A stretch of DNA of 64,000 nucleotides from Liolophura sinensis (taxonomy: Eukaryota > Mollusca > Polyplacophora > Chitonida > Chitonidae), in the NCBI RefSeq assembly GCF_032854445.1, contig NC_088304.1, positions 27,349,732 to 27,413,731 on the forward strand. The letters run 5' to 3'. The position numbers and the translations under genes are program-made. Position 1 is the stretch's first letter, and every line of letters starts with the position of its first letter. The notes beneath the pieces were generated by a model. The model saw nothing but the letters and a program-made list of their open reading frames with translations, searched no databases and was not told the origin of the DNA. Positions 14,501-24,003 of this stretch are shown here, piece by piece.

Positions 14501-17500
14501 ATCAAAGAGAACCACATTCATCACGTGCTCCGCTACATGCCTGGTGCGCAAGTTCGGGGAATAATGCTGGACGATCAGTACTCCAGCGTAACGATAGAAA
14601 ATAACGTATTCCACGACGTAAGTCTTGATTTAGTCGGGGAGATATCAATATATGCTACAAGTAGTCTGGTCCACCTTTTTTAAATTAAGACAAAGCAATA
14701 AATAAATAAATCAATAAATGAAGTACAAGAAAGAAACGGGGAGACCATGTGTCGAAAACTATATAAGCATGTATGACAATATATTTTCTGAATACAGCCA
14801 AGTATTGGAAAGGTCTGTGTATTCACGGTTTATTGCGATTTAGAGTGTTATCGTGGGACAACCCTTTCTATATGAATTAAGATGGAAGTTATGCTTGCGT
14901 GTGAAACTAGGAGAAGAATCCATCTGACTACGTCGTTCTCTACGTCCAACATCATCATTAGAGTTGAAAAGATTTTGTGGAAACAAACATGTGAACAAAA
15001 GATACAAAAGTCGAAATAGATTTTGATCAGGATCTGTTTCATCTGATCTCTTTTTTTGAAACTTGAACTTTAAAAGATAATGTTTTCGAAAAATAACTTG
15101 ATCATTTTTTTTTTGGTGGTGTTGCCGAGAGAACAAGTCTGATGCTTTAGTGCTTTCTCTTGTTGTTCAATAAGCCCTTTGCTCAGTTTCACAAAATATC
15201 ATACGCTTAGTGTTCTGAGTAACTGGGTTACTAGTATGCTAGAGGGTAAACTTAGATGTGATTGAGAACCACGTAATTCTGAAGGCCTGTGCAGTTATTT
15301 AACGACAAGCTGTTTCCTTTCAGAATGATTTACATATGAACATCGGCGGAGGCAGAGACAACATTGTCCGCTACAACGTGTTTTACAATGCTATGAACGC
15401 AGCTGTCGGAGTGGATGCCCGTGGAAGGGGGAAAGGAAACTCTGGGGTCTTGTTTGAGAGACTAAAGGTTGGTAAGCAGTTTAGTTTTAAAACATGTACA
15501 TGTAATTGTTCAAAATGTTAGTCAATCAAATCGACCGTATTAGTGAGAAGCTTCTGGATCATTTCACCGCGCTGGTGTGCTAACTACATCGGCTACATAG
15601 CCCATTCAGATTGCTTATACATGTATACGAAATTCCTGTTACAATGCCACCAAGACCCATGTATAAAATTGTAAATCATATTCTCTTTACTGCTGTTGGC
15701 GGTCATGGTCTCCAAAACCCAGCCCCTTAGTTTGTCTGAACGTTTGATTGGACATATTCATCAACTTTTGCTTTCATTAGGCAATGCCGTACACAAATGC
15801 CCTCTGGACTAGCCGTTATCCTAAGCTAGCTCGCATAGACAGCGACGAACCCAACTTACCCAAAGGTAAATAATTATTTAATCATTAATTACATTTTAAG
15901 GAGGCTTGTGTCTTTATTCAACACATACGATTATTCTCCACCTCGAAGATCAAATATGTTTACTTTAGAGAAATCCAAACGTCCTTATTGATTTGAAAAA
16001 AATCAACATCATCGGAAATCGAAACACAGATACAAAATGCTTTGTGTCTTAAGAGCCTTTCGGATTGGGATCCGAATATTTAAAGAACCGGCGGTTTTTC
16101 AACCACAGACAAATAAATGCTGCCTCAATGTATCTGTTAACTGAATTATTGCTTACTGGCTGATGACATATGTACTCTTTTCGGTAGGAAACGAAATTTA
16201 CCAGAACGTCTTCTATGGAGGATCGTCGTCTGTATTTGTGCCTTTAACAGGTTATGACAGAACTGACTGGTATAACGTGCATGGTAACTACCTGGTAAGC
16301 TGAGAATCACGAATATGTTAATCCTAACAGTTCCATTTAGTCATGGACATGTGTTACAAAGAGATGGCTTGTTCGAAATACACGACGGTATATCCGCACT
16401 AAAAAAAGTAACCAAAAACCAGCAAATTTTATTTCTAACAATTTATTAGGTTTAACAAGAACAGATGACAAGACTTATACAAATACTAATGTACTTAAAT
16501 TTAACAAGAAAGGATAGCAATATCTATACAAATACTAAAGTACTTACATCTACAACGGTGTCCAAACGGACGCATATATTCCACAATGTTGAAAACCACA
16601 CAGGCATAAATGCACAGAGGCAATATTCACAAGAGCGAAAATCCACAGTATAACTGAGTGTATGAAGAAATATACACAAAATTACAGAGACAGCGTCCGT
16701 GTACTAATAAGCACTGTGTACACAAGAGCACAAATTAAATATACTAGTTCAGACTGAACAAGTGCTCGGTGGAGATATGATAAAACAAAGCGAGAAGCTA
16801 TAAAGACACCAAAATTCAGCACAAAAGGCCTGCTAAAGTAACACACAGCGAAAGTATCCAAAACTCTCAATAATTCTCCTTTCTCCACCTTTTGACCAGC
16901 TTTCATAGGTCTTATATAGATTGGTGGAATTTTCTAGAATAAGAAAATTCTTGAACACTTGTTGTAAACAAATAGGCCCCGAACTGAGCGTATTCTGGGA
17001 CATTCTAAGGCAGAGGCAGACAGCAGGCCCTGAACTCAGCATATGTAAACAGTGGCAAGCTAAATTTAGAATCTAACGGCAGTTGTTCACATAACATATG
17101 TTTGTGTTTCATACTGAAATATCCATGGCTCAAATCCTCAGGAGGTAAATTTTAGGTGTCAGAGGACGTGTTACACTACGAAAATGTTACCCAAGTAAAA
17201 CAATAAAGAACGATTTTCTGATCATGTTTCCTCCAGCCATAAAGCTGACGGACCTCGTATTAGGGAAAAATTCTCGAGTAATCTAAATCAAATCTTTTAT
17301 ATATTAATTGAATGTAAATGAGATTTTATAGGGACCAAGTATCGGCAGCCGTGATCTTGTGTTGTTATGTCACGATCGTAGATACAGACTGTATCTTCTG
17401 AAATTAACTGTATTGGTTTAGTGGGACAGGATGTAAACAGTTTGAAAACAAGTATTGCCACCATTCTTCATGAAGTCGTAAAGGAAAGACAAAAGAATAG

Positions 17501-20500
17501 GGAGATACCTCTGATTATTTACACCGCTTGTTCTTTGGATATAACTCAAAACAGAAAAAGGGCGTGGATCTCGGAGAACTTACACGACGTCGATTGTATA
17601 TCTTGTAAGAATTGTGCCGATTGTAAATTTAAAATTATTCGGAATGAGTACGATAAGTAAGCGTGTTGTGTAAACATGTAAACTAGGCATTTCCGCCTGT
17701 CCGTGTTTGAAACATGCAGCCTTTGAGAGAGTATGAGACTGGTGGTAATTAAACTGAGATAGCCTCTGACTTTAACTGCAGCTGGATTCACAACACTCCT
17801 TAACCTTTTGTGTCTTTATTTCGCAGTATGCTAAACCTACTGATTTTAACCACCAACGATCTGGAGATTACCGAGTGGTATGCCAAGCTGCTCAATGGGC
17901 AACCGCACAAGGAATCTCTCAACCACCAACTCTAAACGAAATCGGTCCACATCTGTCTGTTGGTCCATCCTTTAAACATAGTAAGAATTGCAAGACATAC
18001 TATTTTACATGTATCTTTATACTGACAATGGAAATGGATTTTACATTCAAAATATTATTCTGTTAATTCTTAAATAGAACATTTGTTGTCTGAGTGATGC
18101 TAGAATATATTTCGTTATTATAACACAATACTGGGTGCCTCTGTGGCCGAGGTGATTAGCACTCCAGCACGGCGCAATGATCCAATGCGATCGCTGTGAG
18201 TTCAAGTCCAGCTCATGCTGGCTTCCTCTCCGACTGGACGTAGGAAGGCCTACCAGCAGCACCAATCAAAAAAATAAATAAACAAATATAACAGAATACT
18301 CTGTCATAATATCCGAAGTCTATGCGCAGCGTTTGGAAAATTACGGTCAAAACAAACATGTCGAGCAAGGAACACGTGGATGGCAGAAACAGTGACAGTG
18401 TGATCTTGCTATCTTTCCTAGTCAGCCTGTGAATCCCTGTGAGTATCATACTGAATATACACATTACACCATAAATGGCATAAAATAAATAGAGGAAGCT
18501 GGGCTAAAAATGATACGCATAATAGAGTTTTAAAGCTTGCTCGACATCTCCATGCTGGGGCCCTTTTTCTTTCTTTCTTCAATGTACTCCACCGATCAAA
18601 CTGACCACTAATTACTACTCTATACTTGTTTCACAACCTGTCGAGGTCTTTTTACGCCCCTTTTTGGCCGACCCTCTCCCCAGTGAACCGTAGGTGCTTT
18701 TTTTACGCGTGTAATCAGCCATGTTTGTTTTATAAGAAGTTTACGGAGCGCTTTGCGCATGCTCCATTTCCACTGAATTGACAGACCTTATTTAAATATT
18801 CTGGCACACTTTTCAGTTTTCAATTTTTGGGTTATTTTTAAACATTCACTTAACGTACAATGCTAGGGGTGGGATTAACGAAAAGCTTGTAACTTTCACT
18901 TCTTGTGAAAAATATCAGCTACTCTTGTTATTCTGTAATAACGCCAGAATACCTAATATTTGAGCAACCGTGCCGCTGTAACAGAACAATATGTTACAGT
19001 AGCATAACACATTCTAACATTACTCCGACGACAGACTTTCTGTTAAAATTAACAGACTAATTTTTTGAGTGTATATTCTACCAAATGAAATGCATACGTG
19101 GCAAATGGTGGTGATGAACCCACTGGTCACCCGGTGTCACTTCTGAATAATTTTCTGACATTCTAGCTTTCTAAAATTAACCTATGGGATTAATTTTTGA
19201 CACTGTAATTCAAGTATTGAAAAGAGAACTGCGATAGGACAGTCGTTTAACGACATTCAACCTTATTCTGATTTATAATGGTCAAGGTCGTCCCTTCTAC
19301 CCTACTACCACTGCAAAATATACATATTAAATGTAGATGACCGTGCGAACGGCATCGAGTCTGTTACGCAATTAACATCCAGGCAGTAAGAAGTCATTAA
19401 AAAGGATTTGAACTTTCCGTCTTTTTCTTTTTCGACTTTTGGGATTTTTTGGGGAGATTTATGTAAAGGTGAAATATTATGTCAGATATGTGTTATATAG
19501 CATTGTTTATAGATATTACTTTAGTTTTTACATAAAGCTTACATTAAACCGTTAAACCTTCGCTGGCATTATAGTGTACGTCTTGATTATTCAACGTTTC
19601 AGGTGCGTTATCCACGAAGACGAATATACCATTAAGAACGAACTGTGTGATTACGACTGAAGCTCCCTCAACCAAAGTCCTGCGGCCACAGGTTGTGAAC
19701 GATGGAAGCCAGCCCAATACACTGACTGATACAACTGGTAATCACGAACTCGTATGCATCTAAAACTGATATTTATCTATTCATTTCTTCTACATATACT
19801 AAATAATACAGTGTAGCATTTGTAATTGGCTACAGGACAGAAGTTTGTTCATTTATTTATCCATTAATTTATTCACTTCATTGCTGTTCACGGTCGAGAT
19901 TGAACCGAACCTCTTAACAAAAATGTATGACATGGTTGCACGGTATGCAGTACCACGAATATTACACAAGATATGAGGTTTGTTTAAGGAAATAAATATT
20001 AATACAACCCTCTACGACCTCTAAGTAATCCCGAATAGCCTGCTGACCTGCTGGTTAAAATCACTGAAGGTAAGAAAAGTCCTTCTGTATCTTGTGACCT
20101 GTTAAAAATGTTAGGCCAGTAGTTTTGATCATATTTCGTAGCACATCTGTAACAAAGTCGAGCNNNNNNNNNNNNNNNNNNNNNNNNNNNNNNNNNNNNN
20201 NNNNNNNNNNNNNNNNNNNNNNNNNNNNNNNNNNNNNNNNNNNNNNNNNNNNNNNNNNNNNNNNNNNNNNNNNNNNNNNNNNNNNNNNNNNNNNNNNNNN
20301 NNNNNNNNNNNNNNNNNNNNNNNNNNNNNNNNNNNNNNNNNNNNNNNNNNNNNNNNNNNNNNNTTCGTAGCACATCTGCAACAAAGTCGAGCAAAAAGTT
20401 ACTTAGAGTAACTGATGGCCTAAACATTCGTGAAATTAGAAGTTTCTAATAGAAAGAGGTGGCATATGAAAAGTTGCCTAACATTTTTCACAATTCACCT

Positions 20501-23381
20501 TATACAGCTGGACTGTTTTTGCCTGTATCGACAAAAATAGTTCGAACCCGAAGCTACCCGGGGGGCCTCCGTGGCTCAGCTGGTTAGCGCGCTAGCGCAG
20601 CCTAATGACCCAGGAGCCTCCTACTAATTCGGTCGCTGTGAGTTCAAGTCCAGCTTATGCTGGTTTCCTCTATGGCCGTATGTGGGAAGGTCTTCCAGCA
20701 ACCTGCGGATGGTCGTGAATGTCCCCCAGGTTCTGCCCGGTTTTCACCCACCATAGTGCTGGCCGTCGTCGTATAAGTGACATATTCTTGAGTACGGCGT
20801 AAAACACCAATCAAACAAATAAATAAATCGACGCTGCCCTATTCGCTCAAACCATAAGTCGCTGCATATAAACTTACACAAATCAGTAGGCACACAGATT
20901 TTCTTTTAAAACAGTGTTTGACAGATTAACTACAGAGACTTCACATGTATATGACAAACAATTCTTGGTCGTGAGTTCGAAACCAGCTCTCGCTGATTCA
21001 GCTGTAACACAAATGCCATCAATACGCGTTTTCTTAAGTACTGAAGTCAGCTAGATTTTATTCATTCTTGGCAGGTTGCTGGCTGATCATCGACGGATGT
21101 CCACAGGAGCCAGAGCTCGCTGGAAAACGCCGGGACACCGAGGGGGAGAAGCATCATGGCGCACTGACTGACGAGGACGCCTGTTTAGCCCGTGCTGCTG
21201 TACAGTGGAGAGCTTGTGGTCAATCGTATTCTCATACCGTCAAAGCGGTGTTCGGACCCACAGGTACAGTGCTATTGAAACGTAACTAGTTCCTTGTACG
21301 AAAGCACCATACTGAGACATAAAGGTATGTAGGATAACTTCAATGCTCAGTGTATGCTCACGTACAAAGATGCTTTAGCAGTATTTTAAAATGACTGGCA
21401 ATTCTTTCAGTACCTCTTTCCGCGTAATAGATATTTTTGTACAAGCGGAAATGGCCATTGTTTTGTTGTGTGTGCATAAGTATCAAGTCTACCCAAAGCG
21501 TTACAACAAAGACAAGAATGGACAATAGGCATGAAGTTCTTTAGGCGGGATAGTTTACCCGTTGAAGGTACTTTCTGCACCCAGTGCTGTTTTACATGAA
21601 CCGATTGGGCAACACAATGCAGACAAGTGCAGTACTGTGACATAAGATCTACAAATAAGTTTTAATTCACTGCTTGTGCTGTTGTAAGTAAATATTTATG
21701 TATTTATTGTCAGATCTTTTTAAAGAAACAAAACATAGTTTGACTATAATATATGGGATGTGGTAGTTGAAATATATACAAACATAAGTCAGGCCTGGGG
21801 CGTCGGTAAACAATGACAGATTCTTGCTTATAAATTAAAAAAAGATTACACAGTGTGTTCACAGTTTTATTCATGAATAAGTTACATTGTCGGTGAAAGC
21901 GAAGAAACGTTTTTACCCTCTGGAATATATCGTTATCCAAGTGGCCTCAATACCAGACTATGCAATGAAATTCGTCACATCATATTTATGTGGCATATTC
22001 GCAAGTGTCGTTGATCATATATAATGACACTTTGCTCTGCTGGGCTATTATTTTCAAACAATGATTAAACCTGCATATCATAAATAAATCGTTCTCTGTG
22101 CGCAGGCGCGTGGACGGTGGCGGGCCAGGGTTGTTTCATGGGCAGTTACGGCTGCCCCTCACATGGCCAAACCAATGAGGGAAGCTTGGATAGGGATGGA
22201 TATGCCGAGGCTCACGGTGGACTGACCAATGAAGCGGCTTGTTTAGGTCGTGCGGCTGGACAGTGGGTTTACTGTGGGTCATCACTGGACAATCCAGTAG
22301 TCAGCATCTTCAGACCCACAGGTTGGTGCTGGACAGCGAGTCTCGTTCTGATAATATCCGAACTCTTCTAAGAAGGAGGAAATATGTTAACCTGAAATTT
22401 CTGAAATGAAAATTGAAATACATTGTTTGCATTATTCATTCTCACTTTTTCTCATTTAATACATTTATGTGAACGAATTTTAATCAGCATTCATTTCCAA
22501 TTCATATCACTTAGCAATTATACCCAAATGGTCATAGAGCATGATAAATACAACAACAAAAAAGTAACAAGCAAAACATGGAAAACTGGATTTGTTTTCG
22601 GTCCAGGAGCCAGAAGGTTTGCAGGCTATGGCTGTTGGATAAAGGTGCCGCATTGCCCTAAAGACCCCACTGTACCCCACATGTTCTTTGATGCCTGGGG
22701 TGACACCAACAGAAACACAGGTAATATTCTCAAATCGTCCGTGTTGACGCGCTAATTGGTGATTGTGACTATAATCTCATCATCGTTTGTCGAAGATGAG
22801 GCTCATATTTTTCCTAAGTCCATGTATATATCCATTTGAACTGATCGCTCTGTATGATATTGTTGCATGCTTTAAAATAAACCATTAGGCCCTGTTTTAT
22901 TTTATAAAAAAATTGTTGCCTTTAAATTCATATTTTGGTATATAATATAATCAAGCTTCAACCTAAACAAAATGGTAATCGTCCGGAAGGTAGAATTGTA
23001 AGGTGGCCTATCACATTACTATGGTGTGGGGAGTGGTTTTGCACGGTGTGTGTCTGTTAGATTATAGTTCAACACGTAGAGAAAGTTACCGCTGGATGAC
23101 GCAAATGCCATAAATCATGATCATCATCACTAAATTGTTATGCTGGGTGTAATGGAATGGCGGAGGTATGCTACAACTGTACTATTGTTTAGCTAATGGT
23201 GCACCGCTAACAAGTCGGCTTGTTACAGTACAAAGTTTATCTGTTCTGTTTCGGTCCAGGATTCAGCAAAGACAACTGCTTCAACCGCGCCCAGGACTAC
23301 TGGGACCAGTGTGGGTCCAACAGTTCTTATCCCGTCACAGTGCAGTTCCGCCCTGAGGGAAGATCGAAAACTGTACCATAA
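2460..23381 (+). CDS. gene A: secreted right-handed beta-helix protein with C-terminal four-Cys repeats (23 exons)
   Basis: Twenty-three GT-AG exons join into 2844 nt, 947 residues, with no stop. Residues 1-18 are a signal peptide (cut after VAGA). A YVSPSGSDTNNG start (23-34) follows, as in many parallel beta-helix proteins. Residues about 130-185 hold a PLEVFYNGKPLRLARWPND motif. Residues about 323-638 hold repeated short strands of the type NHIHHV, NNVFHD, YNVFYNA and QNVFYGG, typical of parallel beta-helix rungs. A Thr/Ser-rich linker (690-735) leads to Cys-rich repeats at 735-798, 798-870 and 870-947. The protein should be secreted. This fold is used by polysaccharide lyases and several glycoside hydrolase families, so carbohydrate binding or cleavage is plausible but not shown. 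The start codon is chosen because it opens the signal peptide and is conserved in gene B. No gene symbol is known to me. Confidence 0.9.
2640..2885 (+). mobile_element. SINE-II copy, intron 1 of gene A
   Basis: A tRNA-like head (GTGGTCTAATGGTTAGG as box A, CCGGGTCAAACCCG as box B) is followed by a body containing GGTGTCTTCGGTATGGC. A mirrored copy lies in intron 1 of gene B (55195-55475), so it predates the duplication. Confidence 0.7.
3475..3561. repeat. about 21-24 bp tandem repeat, 4 copies
   Basis: Imperfect copies of TTGATAGAGGGAAACTGTTTC in intron 1 of gene A. Confidence 0.75.
3830..3906 (+). CDS. gene A exon 2
   Basis: Residues 34-60, including SSPLKSIQKAVSRLNDPDV, the amphipathic helix that usually follows the YVSP start in this fold. 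Acceptor TTTCAG|AC, donor GTG|GTAAGA. Confidence 0.9.
4599..4830 (+). mobile_element. SINE-I copy, diverged
   Basis: The head GGGCCTCTGTGGCCTAGTGA resembles the tRNA-like head of the SINE at 20562. The body keeps AACCTGCGGATG, and the copy ends in an AATAAATAAATAA tail. Lies in intron 2 of gene A. Confidence 0.6.
6215..6330 (+). CDS. gene A exon 3
   Basis: Residues 60-98. Begins DVNIELTQGYHDL and ends NGQEVHV, early beta strands. Acceptor TTGCAG|AT, donor GTG|GTAAGC, ends in phase 0. The most diverged exon between the two copies (11 of 39 residues). Confidence 0.9.
6890..6979 (+). CDS. gene A exon 4
   Basis: Residues 99-128: TGGKRLGNHLFHPVKDPHV then a LPTTAHNK end. The FxPVxDxxVLxxLP pattern is common to this protein class. 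Phase 0 at both ends. Donor AAG|GTAAAT. Confidence 0.85.
7409..7708. repeat. tandem duplication of about 145 bp in intron 4
   Basis: Two consecutive, diverged copies begin at GTGAATACAGTAGTTAATATC (about 7409 and 7548). Both contain GGATACACTC and TTATAGGAAAACAAAAGTA. Confidence 0.85.
7953..8099 (+). CDS. gene A exon 5
   Basis: Residues 129-177, ending with APLEVFYNGKPLRLARWPND, the strongest family motif. Phase 0 at both ends, 147 nt, so it can be skipped without changing frame. The matching exon of gene B is broken. Confidence 0.92.
8225..8475 (-). mobile_element. probable tRNA-derived SINE fragment, intron 5
   Basis: On the - strand a tRNA-like head (GGCTCCGATAGCACATTTGG near 8466) is followed by GGGTCGGGTCACACCGAAGAC, the junction seen in SINE-II copies. 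Boundaries are approximate. Confidence 0.45.
8978..9108 (+). CDS. gene A exon 6
   Basis: Residues 178-221, from GSYKNVITTPDGPRG to KDLWVYGFW. Acceptor ATGCAG|GG, donor TTG|GTAAGT, ends in phase 2. Confidence 0.92.
9390..9490 (+). CDS. gene A exon 7
   Basis: Residues 221-255, WYWDWADESAHVAKVDPSNY onward. The YWDWADE block is aromatic and acidic and is kept in gene B (YWDYADE). Donor CAG|GTTTGT. Confidence 0.92.
9622..9805. repeat. 30-bp minisatellite, 6 copies, intron 7 of gene A
   Basis: Unit CATGTTTGTCTCTGACAAGA plus TACGTCTGTA, exactly 30 bp per copy. It produces open frames in several readings that are not genes. The same array occurs in intron 7 of gene B. Confidence 0.95.
9967..10055 (+). 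CDS. gene A exon 8
   Basis: Residues 255-284, GHITEGAHAGYTSQGAYFN then a VFNALSELDQQ end. Acceptor TTTCAG|GA, donor CAG|GTATGT, ends in phase 0. Confidence 0.92.
10515..10630 (+). CDS. gene A exon 9
   Basis: Residues 285-323: GEYYVDKETGILYVWPPE, a turn typical of the domain just before the helix, then ETSDIIYASLINDLFQ. Acceptor CTAAG|GG, donor CCA|GTGAGT. Confidence 0.92.
10994..11115 (+). CDS. gene A exon 10
   Basis: Residues 323-364, FSNVSSVTMEDLILEDCRHK onward, the first regular beta-helix rungs. Acceptor TTACAG|AT. Donor is the first GT of CGG|GTGAAC. Confidence 0.9.
11368..11457 (+). CDS. gene A exon 11
   Basis: Residues 364-394: GMTVKSSKHVTIRQCEIHD then TDGGIEIN, one clear rung pair. 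90 nt, phase 1 at both ends. Confidence 0.92.
11598..11812 (+). mobile_element. SINE-II copy, intron 11 of gene A
   Basis: tRNA-like box B (CTCAAATCCGGGTCGGGTC), then GGTGTCTTCGGCATGATGCT and a tail near ACCAAAAAATGACAC. A mirrored copy is in intron 11 of gene B. Confidence 0.65.
12074..12246 (+). CDS. gene A exon 12
   Basis: Residues 394-451, with rungs LVENNHIWSFSRA, GISVTGVGAVVQFNHIHEG and an RYTGIWWM end. Longest exon of the helix core (173 nt). Confidence 0.93.
12730..12865 (-). mobile_element. tRNA-like SINE fragment, intron 12
   Basis: On the - strand the head GGTAGCTCAGCGGGTAAAAC has a good box A, followed by a CACACGTCAGAAAGTCTGTC arm. SINE-II-like body sequence (GTGGCGTCTTTGTCACGGCG) follows on the + strand at about 13130. 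These are remnants, not a functional tRNA. Confidence 0.5.
13594..13689 (+). CDS. gene A exon 13
   Basis: Residues 452-483: MIRKNHVHHLCTGASDCGG then IHTGRDWTC. Donor placed at TGT|GTAAGT. The last residue is Cys here and Ser in gene B. Confidence 0.9.
13720..13990 (+). mobile_element. old SINE-II-like fragment, intron 13
   Basis: Keeps GGTGTCATCGGCATGGCGTT and GGCAGCGTAATGTC. A mirrored fragment is present in gene B at 43510-43790. Confidence 0.45.
14489..14617 (+). CDS. gene A exon 14
   Basis: Residues 484-526, rungs GNVIKENHIHHVLRYMPG, VRGIMLDDQYSSV and TIENNVFHD. Differs from gene B by one residue. A distant version survives at 61032-61162. Confidence 0.93.
15324..15467 (+). CDS. gene A exon 15
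   Basis: Residues 527-574: NDLHMNIGGGRDNIVRYNV then FYNAMNAAVGVDARG. Donor AAG|GTTGGT keeps phase 0. The alternative four bases downstream (GTAAGC) would shift the frame. Confidence 0.9.
15781..15865 (+). CDS. gene A exon 16
   Basis: Residues 575-603: AMPYTNALWTSRYPKLARID then PNLPKG, a loop between rungs with a WxxRYPxLxxI pattern common to the family. Donor AAG|GTAAAT. Confidence 0.92.
16188..16294 (+). CDS. gene A exon 17
   Basis: Residues 603-638, NEIYQNVFYGGSSSVFVPL then WYNVHGNYL, the last clear rungs. Donor CTG|GTAAGC. Confidence 0.92.
16352..17096 (-). mobile_element. solo LTR, 745 bp, intron 17 of gene A
   Basis: The segment begins TGTTAC and ends ATAACA. It is missing from gene B, where the flanks join as GGACATGTTCGTG. 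It is bordered by CATG (16348-16351) and TATG (17097-17100), a one-mismatch 4-bp target duplication. Read on the - strand it has CTATATAAGACC near 16917 and AATAAA signals near 16435, in the order expected of U3-R-U5. No coding sequence. Confidence 0.7.
17827..17980 (+). CDS. gene A exon 18
   Basis: Residues 639-690: FNHQRSGDYRVVCQAAQWA then NEIGPHLSVGPSFKH. Caps the helix. Donor ATA|GTAAGA, ends in phase 1. Confidence 0.9.
18133..18290 (+). mobile_element. SINE-I copy, internally deleted, intron 18
   Basis: Head GGGTGCCTCTGTGGCCGAGG, box B GTGAGTTCAAGTCCAGCTC, then a jump to the ACCAATCAAAAAAATAAATA tail. Confidence 0.75.
19603..19737 (+). CDS. gene A exon 19 (Thr/Ser-rich linker)
   Basis: Residues 690-735, low-complexity linker with STKTNIPLRTN and TTEAPSTKVLRP. 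Phase 1 at both ends. Likely a flexible, possibly O-glycosylated spacer before the Cys repeats (inference). Confidence 0.88.
20134..20394. other. 200-N scaffold gap flanked by a direct repeat
   Basis: N runs from 20164 to 20363. The 29 bases before it (ending ACATCTGTAACAAAGTCGAG) recur just after it with one change. Either a tandem array is collapsed here or two contig ends overlap unmerged. It lies in intron 19 of gene A and does not touch an exon. Confidence 0.95.
20562..20828 (+). mobile_element. SINE-I, near full length, intron 19
   Basis: tRNA-derived head with box A (GTGGCTCAGCTGGTTAGCGC) and box B (GTGAGTTCAAGTCCAGC), body with CCAGCAACCTGCGGATGG, and tail ACGGCGTAAAACACCAATCA plus AAATAAATAAAT. 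Best-preserved copy in the window. Confidence 0.85.
21075..21263 (+). CDS. gene A exon 20 (Cys repeat 1)
   Basis: Residues 735-798: GCWLIIDGCPQEPELAGKRR, then GALTDEDACLARAAVQW, RACG and a VFGPTG end. Four cysteines. 189 nt, phase 1 at both ends, so it is a portable module. Confidence 0.92.
22106..22321 (+). CDS. gene A exon 21 (Cys repeat 2)
   Basis: Residues 798-870: GCFMGSYGCPSHGQTNEG, then GGLTNEAACLGRAAGQW, YCG and a FRPTG end. Same four-Cys pattern as exon 20. 216 nt, phase 1-1. Confidence 0.93.
22607..22720 (+). CDS. gene A exon 22 (Cys repeat 3, first half)
   Basis: Residues 870-908: YGCWIKVPHCPKDPTVPHMF then FDAWGDTNRNTG. The translated peptide is identical in gene B. Confidence 0.93.
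23260..23381 (+). CDS. gene A exon 23 (Cys repeat 3, second half, stop)
   Basis: Residues 908-947: FSKDNCFNRAQDYWDQCG then PVTVQFRPEG, ending KTVP and TAA at 23379-23381. Here the repeat is split by an intron, unlike repeats 1 and 2. Confidence 0.93.
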
Positions 23382-23423
23382 CAAGAAACCGGAAAGCTGT
23401 ATTCGTTGTTTGGCAGCTATACT

Positions 23424-23429
23424 AATAAA
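23424..23429 (+). terminator. polyadenylation signal of gene A
   Basis: AATAAA 43 bp after the stop codon. The equivalent AATAAA is kept 43 bp after the stop of gene B. Confidence 0.7.
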
Positions 23430-23484
23430 TACACATGAGCTATTTACTTGTTTTCATGCTCGATATGTTCAATTTTTTTGGTCA

Positions 23485-23735
23485 CATTTATTTGATTTAT
23501 TTATTCGATTGATGTTTTACTCCCCCTGCAAGAATATGTCTCTTATATTTCGATTGGAAGCACTATGGTAGGAGAAAACGGGGCAGAGAGGTTCGGAAAT
23601 TAACGACCATCCATAGTTTGCTGACAGATCTTCCCACGTCCGACCGAAAAGGCAGCCAGCTTGAGCTTATATCGACTGCATTGGTGAAAGGCTCCTGAAT
23701 TATGGCTGACATTAGTAAAAACGGTTATTTTTAAT
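23485..23735 (-). mobile_element. SINE-I copy downstream of gene A
   Basis: On the - strand it shows GTGGGAAGATCTGTCAGCAA and ATTCTTGCAGGGGGAGTAAAA, ending in AATAAATAAATC. A mirrored copy follows gene B (31245-31425), so it was present before the duplication. Confidence 0.7.
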
Positions 23736-24003
23736 GCTGCGTATCACACCAGAATTAATTAATGTGGATTGTGCATCTTGTACACGAATGACTTATATGA
23801 AAGAGTCATGTGCCGTTCCTTCGTAAAATTGCATTGATGTTGTTTTCAACTTGATTGACAGTATATAGGTAAACGCTTAAGTATTGGTCCTCCCAAAAAC
23901 AATAAATGTCACTCTGACCACATTCTGACAGTATACGCTTGAGCAGAAACACACTGCAAAAACGTTTCAGGAACATACATCTTCTCCATCTCAATTAATT
24001 ACA

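Larger units (their letters stand above)
951..23990 (+). repeat. left arm of large inverted duplication
   Basis: The upstream region, all 23 exons, the 3' UTR and a downstream SINE of gene A reappear in reverse order and orientation at about 58715-30900. Exons align without length change except exon 5. Introns align in patches, with arm-specific insertions. The outer limit is near 925-955, where the match ends close to the motif GCATGTTTCAG. The inner limit is near 24000, just before the retroelement-filled spacer. Confidence 0.9.

Noticed and set aside
17421-17660. 79-codon open frame with several Cys in intron 17 of gene A
   Set aside because: The homologous intron of gene B does not keep the frame.
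19999-20427. Open frames on both strands across the N gap
   Set aside because: They exist only because N codons are read as open.
20562-20640. tRNA gene
   Set aside because: Boxes A and B are good, but the head lacks a proper cloverleaf and runs into a SINE body and tail.
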